A model generated the notes under the pieces. It worked only from the letters and a program-made list of their open reading frames with translations, was not told the origin of the DNA and did not search any database. Made by a program: the position numbers and the translations under genes. A stretch of 64,000 nucleotides of DNA from assembly GCF_003473485.1 (NCBI RefSeq), contig NC_053047.1, positions 1,999,001 through 2,063,000 of the forward strand, read 5' to 3'. Positions 34,306 through 45,600 of this stretch are shown here, one piece after another. Each line of letters begins with the position of its first letter. Position 1 is the first letter of the stretch. Source of the stretch: Medicago truncatula. Lineage: Eukaryota > Streptophyta > Magnoliopsida > Fabales > Fabaceae.

Positions 34306-36454
34306 ATGCATGGTTGTGGTATTGCAATCGTAGAGAGGAATTATAATCCAGTAAGTCGGTTTATTTTATATTTTTTTGTTTCTATAAATTGTTGAAAAAT
34401 CTTGGATAGCATAGCATGAAAAATCCTTCATGCTCAAAATGTCACATATACTTTGTCAATGTTTGATTATGTTGTGATAAAAATTAATTTTGGTTTAATT
34501 GTATTTATGTTAAATTGATAGAATATAGTTGAAGTCCGAAGGTAAAATGGTTTATCATTCGATGACTTCATGTAAAGTGAGTTAAACAATAAATTTGAAT
34601 GTAGAATCAATCTCAGTATAAAGACTTTAGTTTCTAGTTTGACCTTATTAGAATAATTTTTGGAGGCAAGTTCAATTATGTTCGAGAGTAATAAAACATA
34701 TCAAACATATGAAAAAGTGTCCTCGTGAGTTTAGCTCGGTTGGTAAAAACAATGCATAATATATGTAAGGTTCGAGGTTCAAACTCAGAATCACGACGAT
34801 CCACCATGATTTTGCAGAAACTACAATGCATACGATTTAGAAAATCATAATGGATCATCGTCATTCTGACATATTAACCATGATACCAAACATATAGTTT
34901 AGGCAATATATTTCCTGCCAAATTGAAATCCACTATAAAGTTTTAACAGTCATAGTTAACTCTAAAGTTTTATATCATAATGTAAGTTATCTACGAGATA
35001 ATAAAATAACCAAATATTATTTGCAGCTTTCTTGTATCCTTGAGTTTGATGGTGCAGCCAGTGGGAATCCCGGACCAGCTGGTGCCGGAGCTATACTGCG
35101 TTCTGAAGATGGGAGTCTGGTATCTACTTTGTGCAACAATTCATTTGGACATTATATTATACTATTTATTTATAAAATGTAGCTAAGCTAACTCTTATAT
35201 GTTTCTTTGTAGCTCTATCGATTCCGCGAAGGACTTGGTTATCAAACAAATAATGTTGCTGAGTATCGTGCACTGATTTTAGGACTGAAACAAGCTCTAA
35301 GGAAAGGATATAGGAACATCACTGTCTACGGAGACTCCGAACTTGTTATCAATCAGGTCTGTTCTATTATATGTTGTTTAGCTTTATAGAGTATGCATTT
35401 GATTGTTCATAAAAAAGATACATGGTGATTTGATAATTCTAAGCGATGACATGATTTCTTTGTTAAAAACAACTATGGAACTATCCCTTTCTTAAAAAAA
35501 AAAAAAAAGGCTCCTTTGAATTCATTTAGTTTTATATCCTTTCCTAATTGGTTAGATATTGTTAAGATTTACTCATTGCTACTCTTCATTTTTTATACAT
35601 TTTTCTTTTCTAAACAATTTACCAACATGTTATTGTTTTGCAACAGTTGAAAGGTTTATGGAACATCAACAATGCTTATTTAAGGAACTTATGCAATGAG
35701 GCTTTGGAGCTAAGGGATAACTTTCACTTGTTCAGCATCTTTTACATTCCTAGGGTATATATTTAGCAATTTGTTCTATTATGTTTAAGTTGCATCTTTC
35801 TCAATTGAGCACTGCTTTGTGAAGTTGAAAACAATTAGATTGGAATTTGGGGATCATTTTGATCATACTTTATCTTCTGCTAAATAAGACTGTTTAATTA
35901 TTTTTTACTGTCAAAATACAAATGGTTACAAGTCTTGAACAATCTTTTCAATTATAGATTACAAGTCTTTATACTTTTACCTCAACTGTTAACAAATACC
36001 ATGTTTGTTCTTTTGAAAATGTTTAAGGAATATAACGCTGAAGCTGATGCACAAGCAAATCGGGCCATCTTTCTTGGAGGTTAGACCTTAAGACTTTTCT
36101 TAGTCCCTATAGGTTACAAATGTTCAATTGTTTGATTTCCTAATGAACAAGAACTGCAATGACTTGCATCCAAAGCTGCTTTGAAACCATTTAAGCATCC
36201 TTTGAAACCAAAAATGAATCTTTTAGTTTGATTATTTGATTTCCTAATATATCAGAACTCTGCACTGACTTGCAGCCAAAGTTTCTTTAAAACCAAAAAG
36301 CCTCTTTGCTTTTTGTTTGGTTTTCTGCTTCAATAGATAAATTTCCATTTAGATAATTCTTTTGAACAATCTATTAACTTGTCTTACATATGTATTTAAT
36401 CGATCTTAAAACTTTTTTGTAGACGGTCAAGTTCAAGAAGATTGCATGAATTAA
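34306..36454 (+). CDS. RNase H1-like protein, copy E
   Basis: Exons are 34,306-34,350, 35,027-35,119, 35,213-35,356, 35,647-35,754, 36,028-36,079 and 36,423-36,454, giving 157 residues. It starts MHGCGIAIVERNYNP after a CCAG acceptor. The 31-residue first domain exon is identical in protein to copy C. The 144-nt exon differs at one residue (ALRKG against AVRKG). Later exons differ at a few sites (NAYLRN, EYNAEADAQAN, QEDCMN). All four catalytic acids are kept. The expected activity is cleavage of RNA in RNA-DNA hybrids. With C it forms a nearly redundant pair, and intron lengths differ mainly by transposon insertions. Confidence 0.85.
34719..34790 (+). mobile_element. SINE-like insert (CTCGTGAGTTTAGCTCGGTTGG)
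   Basis: An A-box-like TTTAGCTCGGTTGG and a B-box-like GGTTCGAGGTTCAAACTC are spaced as in tRNA-derived SINEs. It is the same family as 37,538-37,620. It lies in intron 2 of copy E. No clean target duplication was seen. Confidence 0.55.
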
Positions 36455-36462
36455 CGATCATC

Positions 36463-36510
36463 CGACGGCATGCCACTGTCAAAAACTATTGGCAACTATG
36501 TTACATTTAT
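36463..36510 (+). promoter_or_regulatory. Conserved 3' UTR hairpin element, copy E
   Basis: CGACGGCATGCCACTGTCA, then AAAACTATTGGCAACTATGT, follows the stop. One arm of the stem has changed relative to B, C and D. Confidence 0.45.
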
Positions 36511-37140
36511 GTCTAGCAAGTACTTCAGTTTAGCAAATTGGTGGTTTCACATGTGAACTGGCATGTCAAAGGTCAAATATTGTTTGTAATATTGTAAATT
36601 TGAACATGCCTAATGTGTAGATGCCCACTATTAGCAGTTTAGGGACTTAAAAAATGTTGTCATGCATGTTGTTTGGATCTTATATATGCACATTTCTAAA
36701 TTTCTATTTTCTATGTTCATCTGAAAAACACTTTGATGTGTGATAATCACTATGAATGAAGGTGATAGATGTTATTTATGACCCCAAAAAGAAGCTTCAT
36801 TTTGATACATTATATTCTTCAATCTTCCTAGTATTTTTACTAAAAATGTAAGGGATTTGTAGAACATACAATGCAATTTGTCTAAAGAAGTATTAGGAAA
36901 CTTGATTTTGAAAACTTTCAACTGTAGAGTGTTTGTCAGATGGCTTTGTATTTTTGTTCTTCTTCTGTTCATTCATATATTATTGAACTTCAAACTCCAC
37001 CTTTGGTTAAAGAACTATTTAACAGTTTTTGTTGTTTGTAAATATTAGGTTTGTTTTTAAAAGAAAGTGTGTTTAGAAAGTGTGTCTAAAAATGTGAGTT
37101 ATTTTTAAATGAAATAAAAAATTGATTTTGAAAATTATAG

Positions 37141-37310
37141 ATAGAGGTGTAGCGGTTCGGTTTGTATCTATTTTGAATTAAAAAAATGTCTGAACCGATG
37201 AAATCTCCGTTGGTTTGGTTTGGTTCTTGCTCATTTTCTAAAAAGGAACTGAACCAAATAAATCGGTTCGGTTCGGTTTGGTTGATCAGTTTATAATTGA
37301 AAATACAATT
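37141..37310. repeat. GGTTCGGTTTGG-rich repeat fragment
   Basis: The stretch begins AGAGGTGTAGCGGTTCGGTT and has several CGGTTCGGTTTGG words plus AACCGA complements. It resembles a common plant MITE family with such ends, but the matching right end is missing. Confidence 0.4.
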
Positions 37311-37537
37311 AAAAAATTCATATTATCACAAATTTGTATTTCATGCATACGTCGTACTAAAATATTTCATGGAACTTTGTATTTCATATTGTGTATTTGA
37401 TACCTCTGCACTCTAGAAATTGACTTTTTACCTTGAATAATCACTTATTTCCATTTTTAGCATCTTAACTGAGGGCACTTGTTTTGCTTAAAGAAAAAAA
37501 ATTAGGGCACTTATGGTACATACAAAACCAATTTTCT

Positions 37538-37620
37538 GTTCTCGTGAGCTTAACTCAGTTGGTATGGACAATGCATAAAATATGCAAGCAATGTTCGAGG
37601 TTCAAACCCCGACAAAAAAA
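37538..37620 (+). mobile_element. Short tRNA-derived SINE with 14-bp target duplication
   Basis: The element has an A-box-like CTTAACTCAGTTGG, a B-box-like TGTTCGAGGTTCAAACCCC and a terminal A run. AAAACCAATTTTCT occurs directly before (37,524-37,537) and after (37,621-37,634), a clear target duplication. At about 83 bp it is very short for a SINE. Confidence 0.85.
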
Positions 37621-38270
37621 AAAACCAATTTTCTCATTATAATCAAATTGTTTTCATACGCAAGATCTAGAAATTAAACCACCATCCTTCAAAAAAAAGA
37701 AATTAAACCACCTGACCACTTTCGATCCAAATTATTTATCATTTGAAACAAGGCAAGATTACATTCCATTAAGTGTGACTTTTTTTCTTTTGGAATTGGT
37801 CCTTTAAATTTTTATTTTTTCAAATTGTTCTTTTATATTACATTATATTTTCATTAGTTAATCTTTTTAACAAGTTCCATTGAATTAAACCATGGGACAT
37901 TTTAATATTGAGAAAACTTACACAAACGTGTAAGATATATCTATATGCTTTCACCTAGTCTTCCCCCTTTTTATTTAAATATAAACTCTCAAATCCAAAA
38001 ATTATAAAACCAAAGTATCACATTTTTTTTTAAGAGGAAAACCAAAGTATCTTATTAATCGCAACAATGTCTTCATTTAAGAAAAAATGGTTAAAATTTA
38101 CGAACCTAAAACATTTGATGAATGAACATCGGAATGTTTTTCATCTTTGATCGAATAACAAAAGTTGAAATTCGCAATCACAAAGTGTAACATAAAAACT
38201 ACAATGCCCTTTGTAGTATTTTGACGTATGACACAATGTCTCACCAAGTTCTTTCACATAAAAAAAGCAT

Positions 38271-39422
38271 GAGAATTGTTGTTCCCACTTTTTGTTTGGC
38301 TGTGCCACACGAGTAAATTACTCAAATACCTCTCGGCAGTTAACTGCCGAAGTTTTAGAAATACGGCTGCAGTTAACTGCCGAGGAAAACTTCTACAGTA
38401 ACTGCCGAGGAAAACTTCGGCAGTAAACTACCGAGGAAAACTGAAAACTTCGGCAGTTAACTGCCGAGGCAACCTCAAACCTGTTTTTTTTTTTTTTTTG
38501 ACAAAACCCATAAATTGTCATTAATAACAAACCTTTTTTTTTTTTTTGACAAAAACCATAAATTGTCTTTAATAATATTTATTGATTTTGAATGTTTCAA
38601 TCATTATTTTGTTACGTTTTAAACAATTGCAGTATTATACTTATGTGTATATATCTTAATAAGAATAAAATTTAAATCAGTGTAAAAATTAAGAATTTGA
38701 ATATTGTTTTGCACATTACTTAAATACAAATAACAATAAAAAAATCGTTAAAATAATTGTGCACAACGATTTTTTTTAAGGTATAATATGTTGTTATATT
38801 TTCTACATTAAAATATTGTGTACAAAGATTTTTTTTTATTTAAGTAATTTGCAAAACAATATTCAAATACTTAATTTTTACACTTATTGAAATGTTTTTT
38901 GAGGACTTAAATGTTAAGCCTAAAACAAAGAAAAAGGAAATAAAAGAAGAAAATTTCGTGAAAGTTCTTTGGAAATAAAATAGGCAAAAAAAAGAAGAAG
39001 ATCAAATGAGTAATACAATTAAAATAATTGTGAATATTTCCGTAAAAAGGAAATAAAAGAAGAAAATTCCGTGAAAGTTCTTTGAAAATAAAATATTCAC
39101 TATTGTTGAAGATCAAAGCAGTTATAACAAAAAAAAAAGATTTAAAGGAGTAATACAATTAAAATAAATAAGGAAGGCAAATCAATAAAATTAAAAACGA
39201 ATTATTAAGAAAAATCAATCAAAAATGATATAGACCGCGGAATATTCTCAAAGAATAAAAAAAAAAAAAAACAGATTTGAGGTTTCCTCGGCAGTTAACT
39301 GCCGAATTTTTCAGTTTTCCTCGGTAGTTTACTGCCGAAGTTTTCCTCAGCAGTTAACTGCAGCCGATTTCATAATTCGGCAGTTAACTGTATCCAAACC
39401 AAATATGGGAACAGCAATTCTC
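38271..39422. mobile_element. Non-autonomous MULE with GGCAGTTAACTGCC palindromes
   Basis: The ends GAGAATTGTTGTTCCCA and TGGGAACAGCAATTCTC are inverted, and arms continue for about 230 bp. AAAAAGCAT flanks both sides (38,262-38,270 and 39,423-39,431), a perfect 9-bp target duplication typical of Mutator. Each arm holds several GGCAGTTAACTGCC self-complementary words separated by GAGGAAAACTTC. The core is AT-rich, with an imperfect direct duplication of about 115 bp (near 38,929 and 39,043) and another of about 70 bp near 38,500. No transposase was seen, and the minus-strand ORF at 38,907-39,158 is low-complexity. Confidence 0.9.
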
Positions 39423-39830
39423 AAAAAGCATATTAAAGGATAAGATTTACTGTAGCCAGTAATACTGCCACGTTAAGTTACCATAGTGTCTTGTTCAACA
39501 AGTCTCTTCATTTGTTTTTACATTAAAAACAGAAAATAGGATATATTTTCTTTCTTATTACAATTCTGATAATAGTACCACGTTAAATGAGATCTTATAG
39601 TTATATTGAAGTCTATGCGCAGAATATATCCGGAAAATCTTCCCTTCCTTTTTCATTCCTTTAATTTTAGTTTTTTTTTTTTTTTGGTATAAATTCCTTT
39701 AATTTTAGTTATTGAGCTATATTCCATTGAAATTTTTATGATTTTAAACATCTCTTTTGGTGTTGACCGTTGATAGTTAATAGGACTCTCAAATCTTTAG
39801 CCACTGTTCTCAAATGAGACAAATGGGTTG

Positions 39831-39943
39831 AGGCCTATATTGTTATTCCAACTAATTAGTGTCTCACATGTTGATGTTCCTAATTGACATTATTTGGGGT
39901 AATAGATAGTATGCTCTAACTGGTATCCTTCCTAAAAGTGTTT
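39831..39943 (+). repeat. Dispersed LTR-like repeat, copy 1
   Basis: GAGGCCTATATTGTTATTCC, GTCTCACATGTTGATGTTCC and TTTGGGGTAATAGATAG recur at 43,956-44,094 with changes. It is probably a retroelement piece, family unknown. Confidence 0.55.
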
Positions 39944-39950
39944 AGTTTGG

Positions 39951-40354
39951 TATAAGGTATTCTTTGTTTTGGTAATTTTTAGAGAAGAGTAACTACTTAC
40001 TTGGTTTACACGCATGGTCTCTTGGACCAAAGTATTAATATGCATGAGCAGAATTACGTAAGCAGAATTTCCCTTTTCATGCATATTCTCTTGTGTAAGA
40101 TGAATTTCATGCAGATACACAAAAGTTTCCTCTTCTAGCTTTCCATAGCAACAAACCAATGAGACCATAGATCATATCATAGATACAATGGTTTCTCACC
40201 AACCTCTCATAACTCCCCATTTTCTCTTTCTTTGCTGTCTCTCCACCACCGTTTCTCCAAGGTGATCAACCACCATTTTCACTCTACCCTCCCTCCATGG
40301 GAAGATCAAGAGACAGTGTCCATGGCGGAAACCCATCGCCCACCAGTTCTCTAC
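39951..40354 (+). repeat. Dispersed repeat, copy 1 (partner at 58,177)
   Basis: It shares with 58,177-58,534 the words TATAAGGTATTCTTTG, GCATGGTCTCTTGGACCAAA, CAACCACCATTTTCACTCTA, CCATGGGAAGATCA and GTGTCCATGGCGGAAACCC. This copy has an extra stretch of about 60 bp (near 40,193-40,260), and the partner has a different one. It is probably part of an unidentified retroelement. The long minus-strand ORF here is not supported as a gene. Confidence 0.7.
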
Positions 40355-40499
40355 ACATAATCCATTGTTTGGCTTGATTGCATCTTTTATACCCTTCTTT
40401 ATCTTGCTCAAGAAAATAGTCTCCCTTTTTAAAATCAAATTGCTTGGTTCCTCAAGTATCACTCTTCTTACAATTTTGGTCTCCGACTCGGATTTTTTG

Positions 40500-41830
40500 C
40501 CACAAGCGTCATAAAATAGGGAATCAAAATATAAATTAAGTCCTTAAACATTCATATAAATGTCGGTATTATTAGGACTGGCTGCAGTGCGATGAGCTGG
40601 ATTGACATTGACATGATCAAATATACACGTATTAGGAAGTCAATCATGGTTAAAAAACGATGCGTGAGGGTAAATGCCAGAAACTCTAACAAACCTATGT
40701 TCATCATGTTCAGAGAAAGGATGCATTAAGCCAAAGGCATTGACCTTGTCCTTGGCAAGATATAAATAAGTTACAACTAACCAGAGACAATGAAATACAT
40801 TCTACCTAAAGATGAAGTAATGCAGTATGCTTGTGATGCAAGTATAGAAATGCAACTATTTTAATGAAGTTTTGAGGATTCTAAATTGCAAATCAATTTC
40901 ATTGTTTACATTTTTCACATACCTTCAGATCTTTGATACATTCAATTATGTTTGGACAACCATTTTAATTAAGCGCTTCTAACATATGAATTTATCATAT
41001 AAGTGCATATATAAGTCATTTCTATAATAAAAAGATAAAATAAAGTTAAATTGTTTCATATAAACTATAAGTTGTTTTCATAAACTATCTTAGAGTGCTT
41101 ATAGAAATAAACCGAAAACAACTTATGAACATGTCATAAGTTGTTTCTATGAGATCTTTTGAACAATCTCAGAAGTATTTATGTCAATAGATAAATTTAA
41201 ATAGGTCTTTATATCTAAGAATCTAGCTTAAGATCACATGCTTGGAGTCACTGATTATGGATTCATTTTCTTTTTGAAATGATTTTGCAACTGGCTCTTC
41301 ACATAGACTTTCGAATGTATAATTAAATTACTTTTTTTGAAACTAAACCAACTGTTTATTTTCAAATGTATGAAGGCATAGATAACATTGAATGAAACGG
41401 TTGTTCCACCTTTGAGACTAAATCTTTAGACGTAGTTTTAAAAACATCTTTAATTTTTTTTTGTATGATATGGGTACAAAGTTTCCACCATCACATAACA
41501 ATGACTAATCTTTGTCGGAGAACTTATGAGACATACAAGATGGATTCTCTCCTCTCAACCAGATTTTTTTCAAACGTATGAGTCAAGAATCGAATCTCTA
41601 ACCACATGTTTAAGAGACCAAAATCCCTTACCATTTAAAATAATTCATTGTTGGTAAAACATCTTTAATTTTTTTTTTGAAGGAAAAACATCTCTAAATA
41701 AAAAAGAAAAAAGCATTTGATTGTCCTTGACAGGATAATGAATAATATTTGCAAGGTCTGAGATTCGAATCCTGGTTATCGCAAAAAAGAAAATAAGAAG
41801 AAAATTAATTTTAAATGATTAATAAATTTT
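40500..41830. other. Intergenic stretch, only weak repeat traces
   Basis: I found no exon. A degraded SINE-like B-box (AGATTCGAATCCTGG) occurs at about 41,758. 40,950-41,180 has a TTATCATATAAGTGC... / TTCATAAGTTGTTTTC pattern also present at 46,190-46,400. Confidence 0.4.
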
Positions 41831-41831
41831 A

Positions 41832-42330
41832 GGCATAGTTGCACTTTTGGCCCCTATCTTTCCAAAAGTTGCGATTTTGGCCCCATAACTAACTAAAATA
41901 CAAAACAGCCCCCTATGTATTGGATTTTGGCCCGCAAGATCAATTTTGACTTGGTCTTCGCTGACGCGGCGGCATACATATCATTTAAAAAAAATTTAAT
42001 TAAAAAAGAAAATAAAATATATTTTTTAAAAATAATTAAAATATAATTTTTTTAAATTTTTTTTAAAATAAAATATATTTTTTTAATTAAAAAATATACT
42101 TTTTAAAATAAATAAAAAATTATTTTTTTAATTACAAAAATAAAAAATTATTTTTTAAATAATTAAAAAATAAAAAAATACATGTGGCGTCCACGTGTGC
42201 GTTGACCGAGTCAAAATTGGTCTTGGGGGCCAAAGATCCAATACATAGGGGGGCTGTTTTGTATTTTAATTAATTAGGAGGCCAAAATCGCAATTTTAAA
42301 AAAAATAGGGACCAAAAGTGCAATTAAAAC
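41832..42330. mobile_element. MULE-type MITE with 9-bp target duplication
   Basis: The left end GGCATAGTTGCACTTTTGGC and the right end ACCAAAAGTGCAATTAAAAC are inverted, with long arms containing CCCCTATGT/ACATAGGGGG. TAAATTTTA flanks both sides (41,823-41,831 and 42,331-42,339), a perfect 9-bp duplication. It is the same family as 29,200-29,514 and 6,984-7,373. The core is very AT-rich. Confidence 0.88.
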
Positions 42331-42677
42331 TAAATTTTATCAAATGATAAATTATTCAAAAATAAATTGAGTTCACTTCATTAATAAAATAATTTTTTAT
42401 CAAACCTTATTTACAATCGATGGTTGAACTTCAATTTATGAAAGTTCTTCTTCAATTAAAATTGGAGAGTTAACACAAAATAAAAAGAAAATATTGAGGT
42501 AAAAAAAAGTTATCTATTGGGAGACCCTAGAATTAACAAACAACTACACATGAGTACAAATTTGTAAGATTACAATTTCATATTTATTTAGTTGATAAAA
42601 CTTTGGATAGGGTATCAAGTGACAAATTCTTCAAAACCTACCAAACCAAACCAATTGCCACATTTTCTCAATAAAAA

Positions 42678-45600
42678 ATGGCCACACTACTTTCATCTTC
42701 ATCTCTTCACTCAATTCGTCTCTCTTCTTCTACAATCCCTTCTTCATCTTCTACTTCTTCTCATTCCCTTCAATTTTGCAATTTTCCATGCCACCCTCGC
42801 ATGAAGGCACTCTCAATCAAGAATAAAAACCGTTGTTTATCTGTGACCAAAGCAGTGGAAGATGAAACACAACAAGAACAAGAACAAGTTGTTACTGATG
42901 TTGAACAACAGCAACAACAAACATCAGTAACCTCGGAGCAACCATCTGTTGTTGTTCCTATTTCTCCATCTGATACTCTCACCATGCTCTTTCAGGTATA
43001 ACACCATTGATTCTAGTATGCACCTTTTTTCCAATGTTTGTGAATTTTTTTTATTTTTTGAAATGGCCCATGTGAAAATTTTGAAATGCCTATGTGAAAA
43101 AAGTTTGATTTTTTGAATGTGAAAATTTGTAATTTTTAACATTGCTCATGTCGTTCAATTGCCAATTTTTGTTCTTTGTTTGATATTTAGACTAAAGCTA
43201 AAGTCTTTTTTGGAAATTGGGGGTTCTAAGTTATGTGGGTCATTATGACATGAAATTAGAATAGTGACGAAATAGTGGTGGTTATTGTGGAATTTTTGTG
43301 TTGATGTGACGATTTTAAGTTGATCAAGGTTAAGGGTCCTTTACAGTTCACAATTTTAATTACTACTCCTAGAGTCTTAATCTATGAAGTGTGGGTGTAG
43401 ACATTAGACATGACACTAACACATAGGCACCGGTGATATTTTATTCATAATCTATGAAGCGTCCGTGTAGACACTAGACATGACACTGACACATAGACAT
43501 CGGTAATATTTTCAAAAAATGAAAATGATTGAATGTAACGACATACATTGGTGTCGTGTTGGTCTCCACCACTCACACATGTCGGACACTAGACACACCT
43601 TCAATATGAATTGTCGGTGTTACATAGCTCTTAATGGTTCAGGTTGCGGAGTAGTAGGGTTTGGGATTGCAGAGTGAACTTAGAAAAACAAATTAGGGAA
43701 CATAGTCTAATTAACCTCACAATGAGAGTCATACCGTCTTAGAAGGTGAAAATTAACACACAAATCTCTAAGGATCCATTTCATTGGTCTAATTGTCCGT
43801 ATAGTGAATAATGTTGAGGAGTAATTTGAGCGATGAAATGCATATTTAAGGACCTGTATGTACAATTCTCGTCTTTCAAATATCTTTCAGGCACATAATT
43901 GACCGTTTACTCAATAAACTAACCCTCATATTCTACTATCATGAGCCTTTGGGACAAGGCCTACACTGTTATTCTCACCAATCATTGTTTCACATGTCCA
44001 TGTTCCAATGTAGATCAGTAACTTAGTAAATGGACATTTTTTTGGGGTAATAGATGGTACACTCCCACTAGTATCCTTCCTGGAAGAGTCTTTTCCTGTT
44101 GAGAGTCCGGCATTAGATAGGATATGATCTGAAAAATTGTTTATAAGTGGATTGGAGGATTCTCTCATCTTATAAGTTGGTGTTGTAGGGTTGAGTTAGG
44201 CTCAACCAAAATTCTAAGATGGTATTAGAGCCTACTCAAGATTGTTTGGTTCAGCTAGCATCAAACCACTTGGGTCACACTCACACTCTAGATGTACAGT
44301 CTTTGGGTGTGACAGGTGTGTGTTGAGAGTCTCATATTGGATGAGATAGGAGCTGTAATTGTGTTTATATAAGTGGGTGGCATCCTTCGCATTATAAGCC
44401 GGTTTTGTAGGGTTCAATTAGACTCAACCCAAATTTTAAGATTCTCGATACACTCGAATCACTTAAATTTAAGAATCAACCTTAAATTTCATGCATGCTT
44501 AAGGGATCTGAGTTTCTTATACTCGGAACTACATATTTTTAAAATGATTGTTCAACTGGATCTTCACGTAGACTTTACAATGTGTAATTGTATCACTTTT
44601 CTTGAAACTAATCTAACTGTCTATTTTCTTGTGCTTGAAGGCAGAGGGAACATTGAATGAAACAGCTGTTCCACCTTTGAGAAAAGCTTTAGAGGTTGAT
44701 CTTTAAACTTTCTTAATCCTTGTTTACCCTGGTTCTGTCACATGAATGTGAATATCAATTTGATGTAAATATATCTTTTTTAGGCGTTGTTTCTTCACAT
44801 TTCCACCCATATTGTTATTTTTGTTCTGAGTTCTTTGATGAACATGGCTAGTTGCCTTCAATTCAGTGAAAATGCCAGAGCGCAAGAGTGAGATATCAAA
44901 TGTTTGTGAATTCAGACTCAATCTTGTGCATCTTGGTTCCGTGGTGACAAAAACTAATGTTGGCTAAAATTGAGTTGAATATTGTGTTTATTTGTTGATA
45001 AAAAATCAATTCTAGAGGCAAAAGCTCCAATCTAGCTTGAAGTTAGAATCAATTATGTACCAAATACTGCTTTCTCAATGAAGTTCAACTGAGAAGGACT
45101 ATCTTTCTTTGTCCATTACAACAATAACTGATTTGTCTATCTAACCGCCTTTGTTTTAATATATGTGTTGTTTCAAAGATTTAGAAAGTGAAGGCTTTTA
45201 ATTCTAGTTATATTCTATGAAATAATTTGTTGGTTATTTTTTTTTGTTTTCTTCTTTTTCTTTTTTGCAATGTTGTTAATGTCTTTGGAAATTGTGTGGC
45301 TTAGTGATCCAATTACTTGCATATTATCAATGCTCCATTATATATAATTTTTCTTTTGTAGGAGACAGAGGGTGTTAAAAATTTGAAGGTCAATGTATTT
45401 GAGGGACTCGCAACTCTAGAGGTATACTTTAACTTCTCTAATACAATAGTCAATTACCAGAAAGTCTTATTGTTGTCAGTATGATGAAAATGAAACTCTA
45501 AATGGGTTTTGGATGATTGTTCAGCAGGAGTTCCACTATTTTTTTTTTTTTTTTTATTGCAATCCTTATGTTATTGAAATCTTCAAGAGTGATTCTTAGT

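Noticed and set aside
34719..34790. Possible tRNA gene
   Set aside because: The A and B boxes are present, but the acceptor and anticodon stems do not pair. It is better explained as a SINE.
40196..40462. 88-codon minus-strand frame
   Set aside because: It sits in a dispersed repeat whose other copy at 58,177 does not keep the frame.
42770..42985. Minus-strand Cys/Ser-rich frame CCCCCSTSVTTCSCSCC
   Set aside because: It is the antisense of the Gln-rich linker of the plastid HMA-fold protein.
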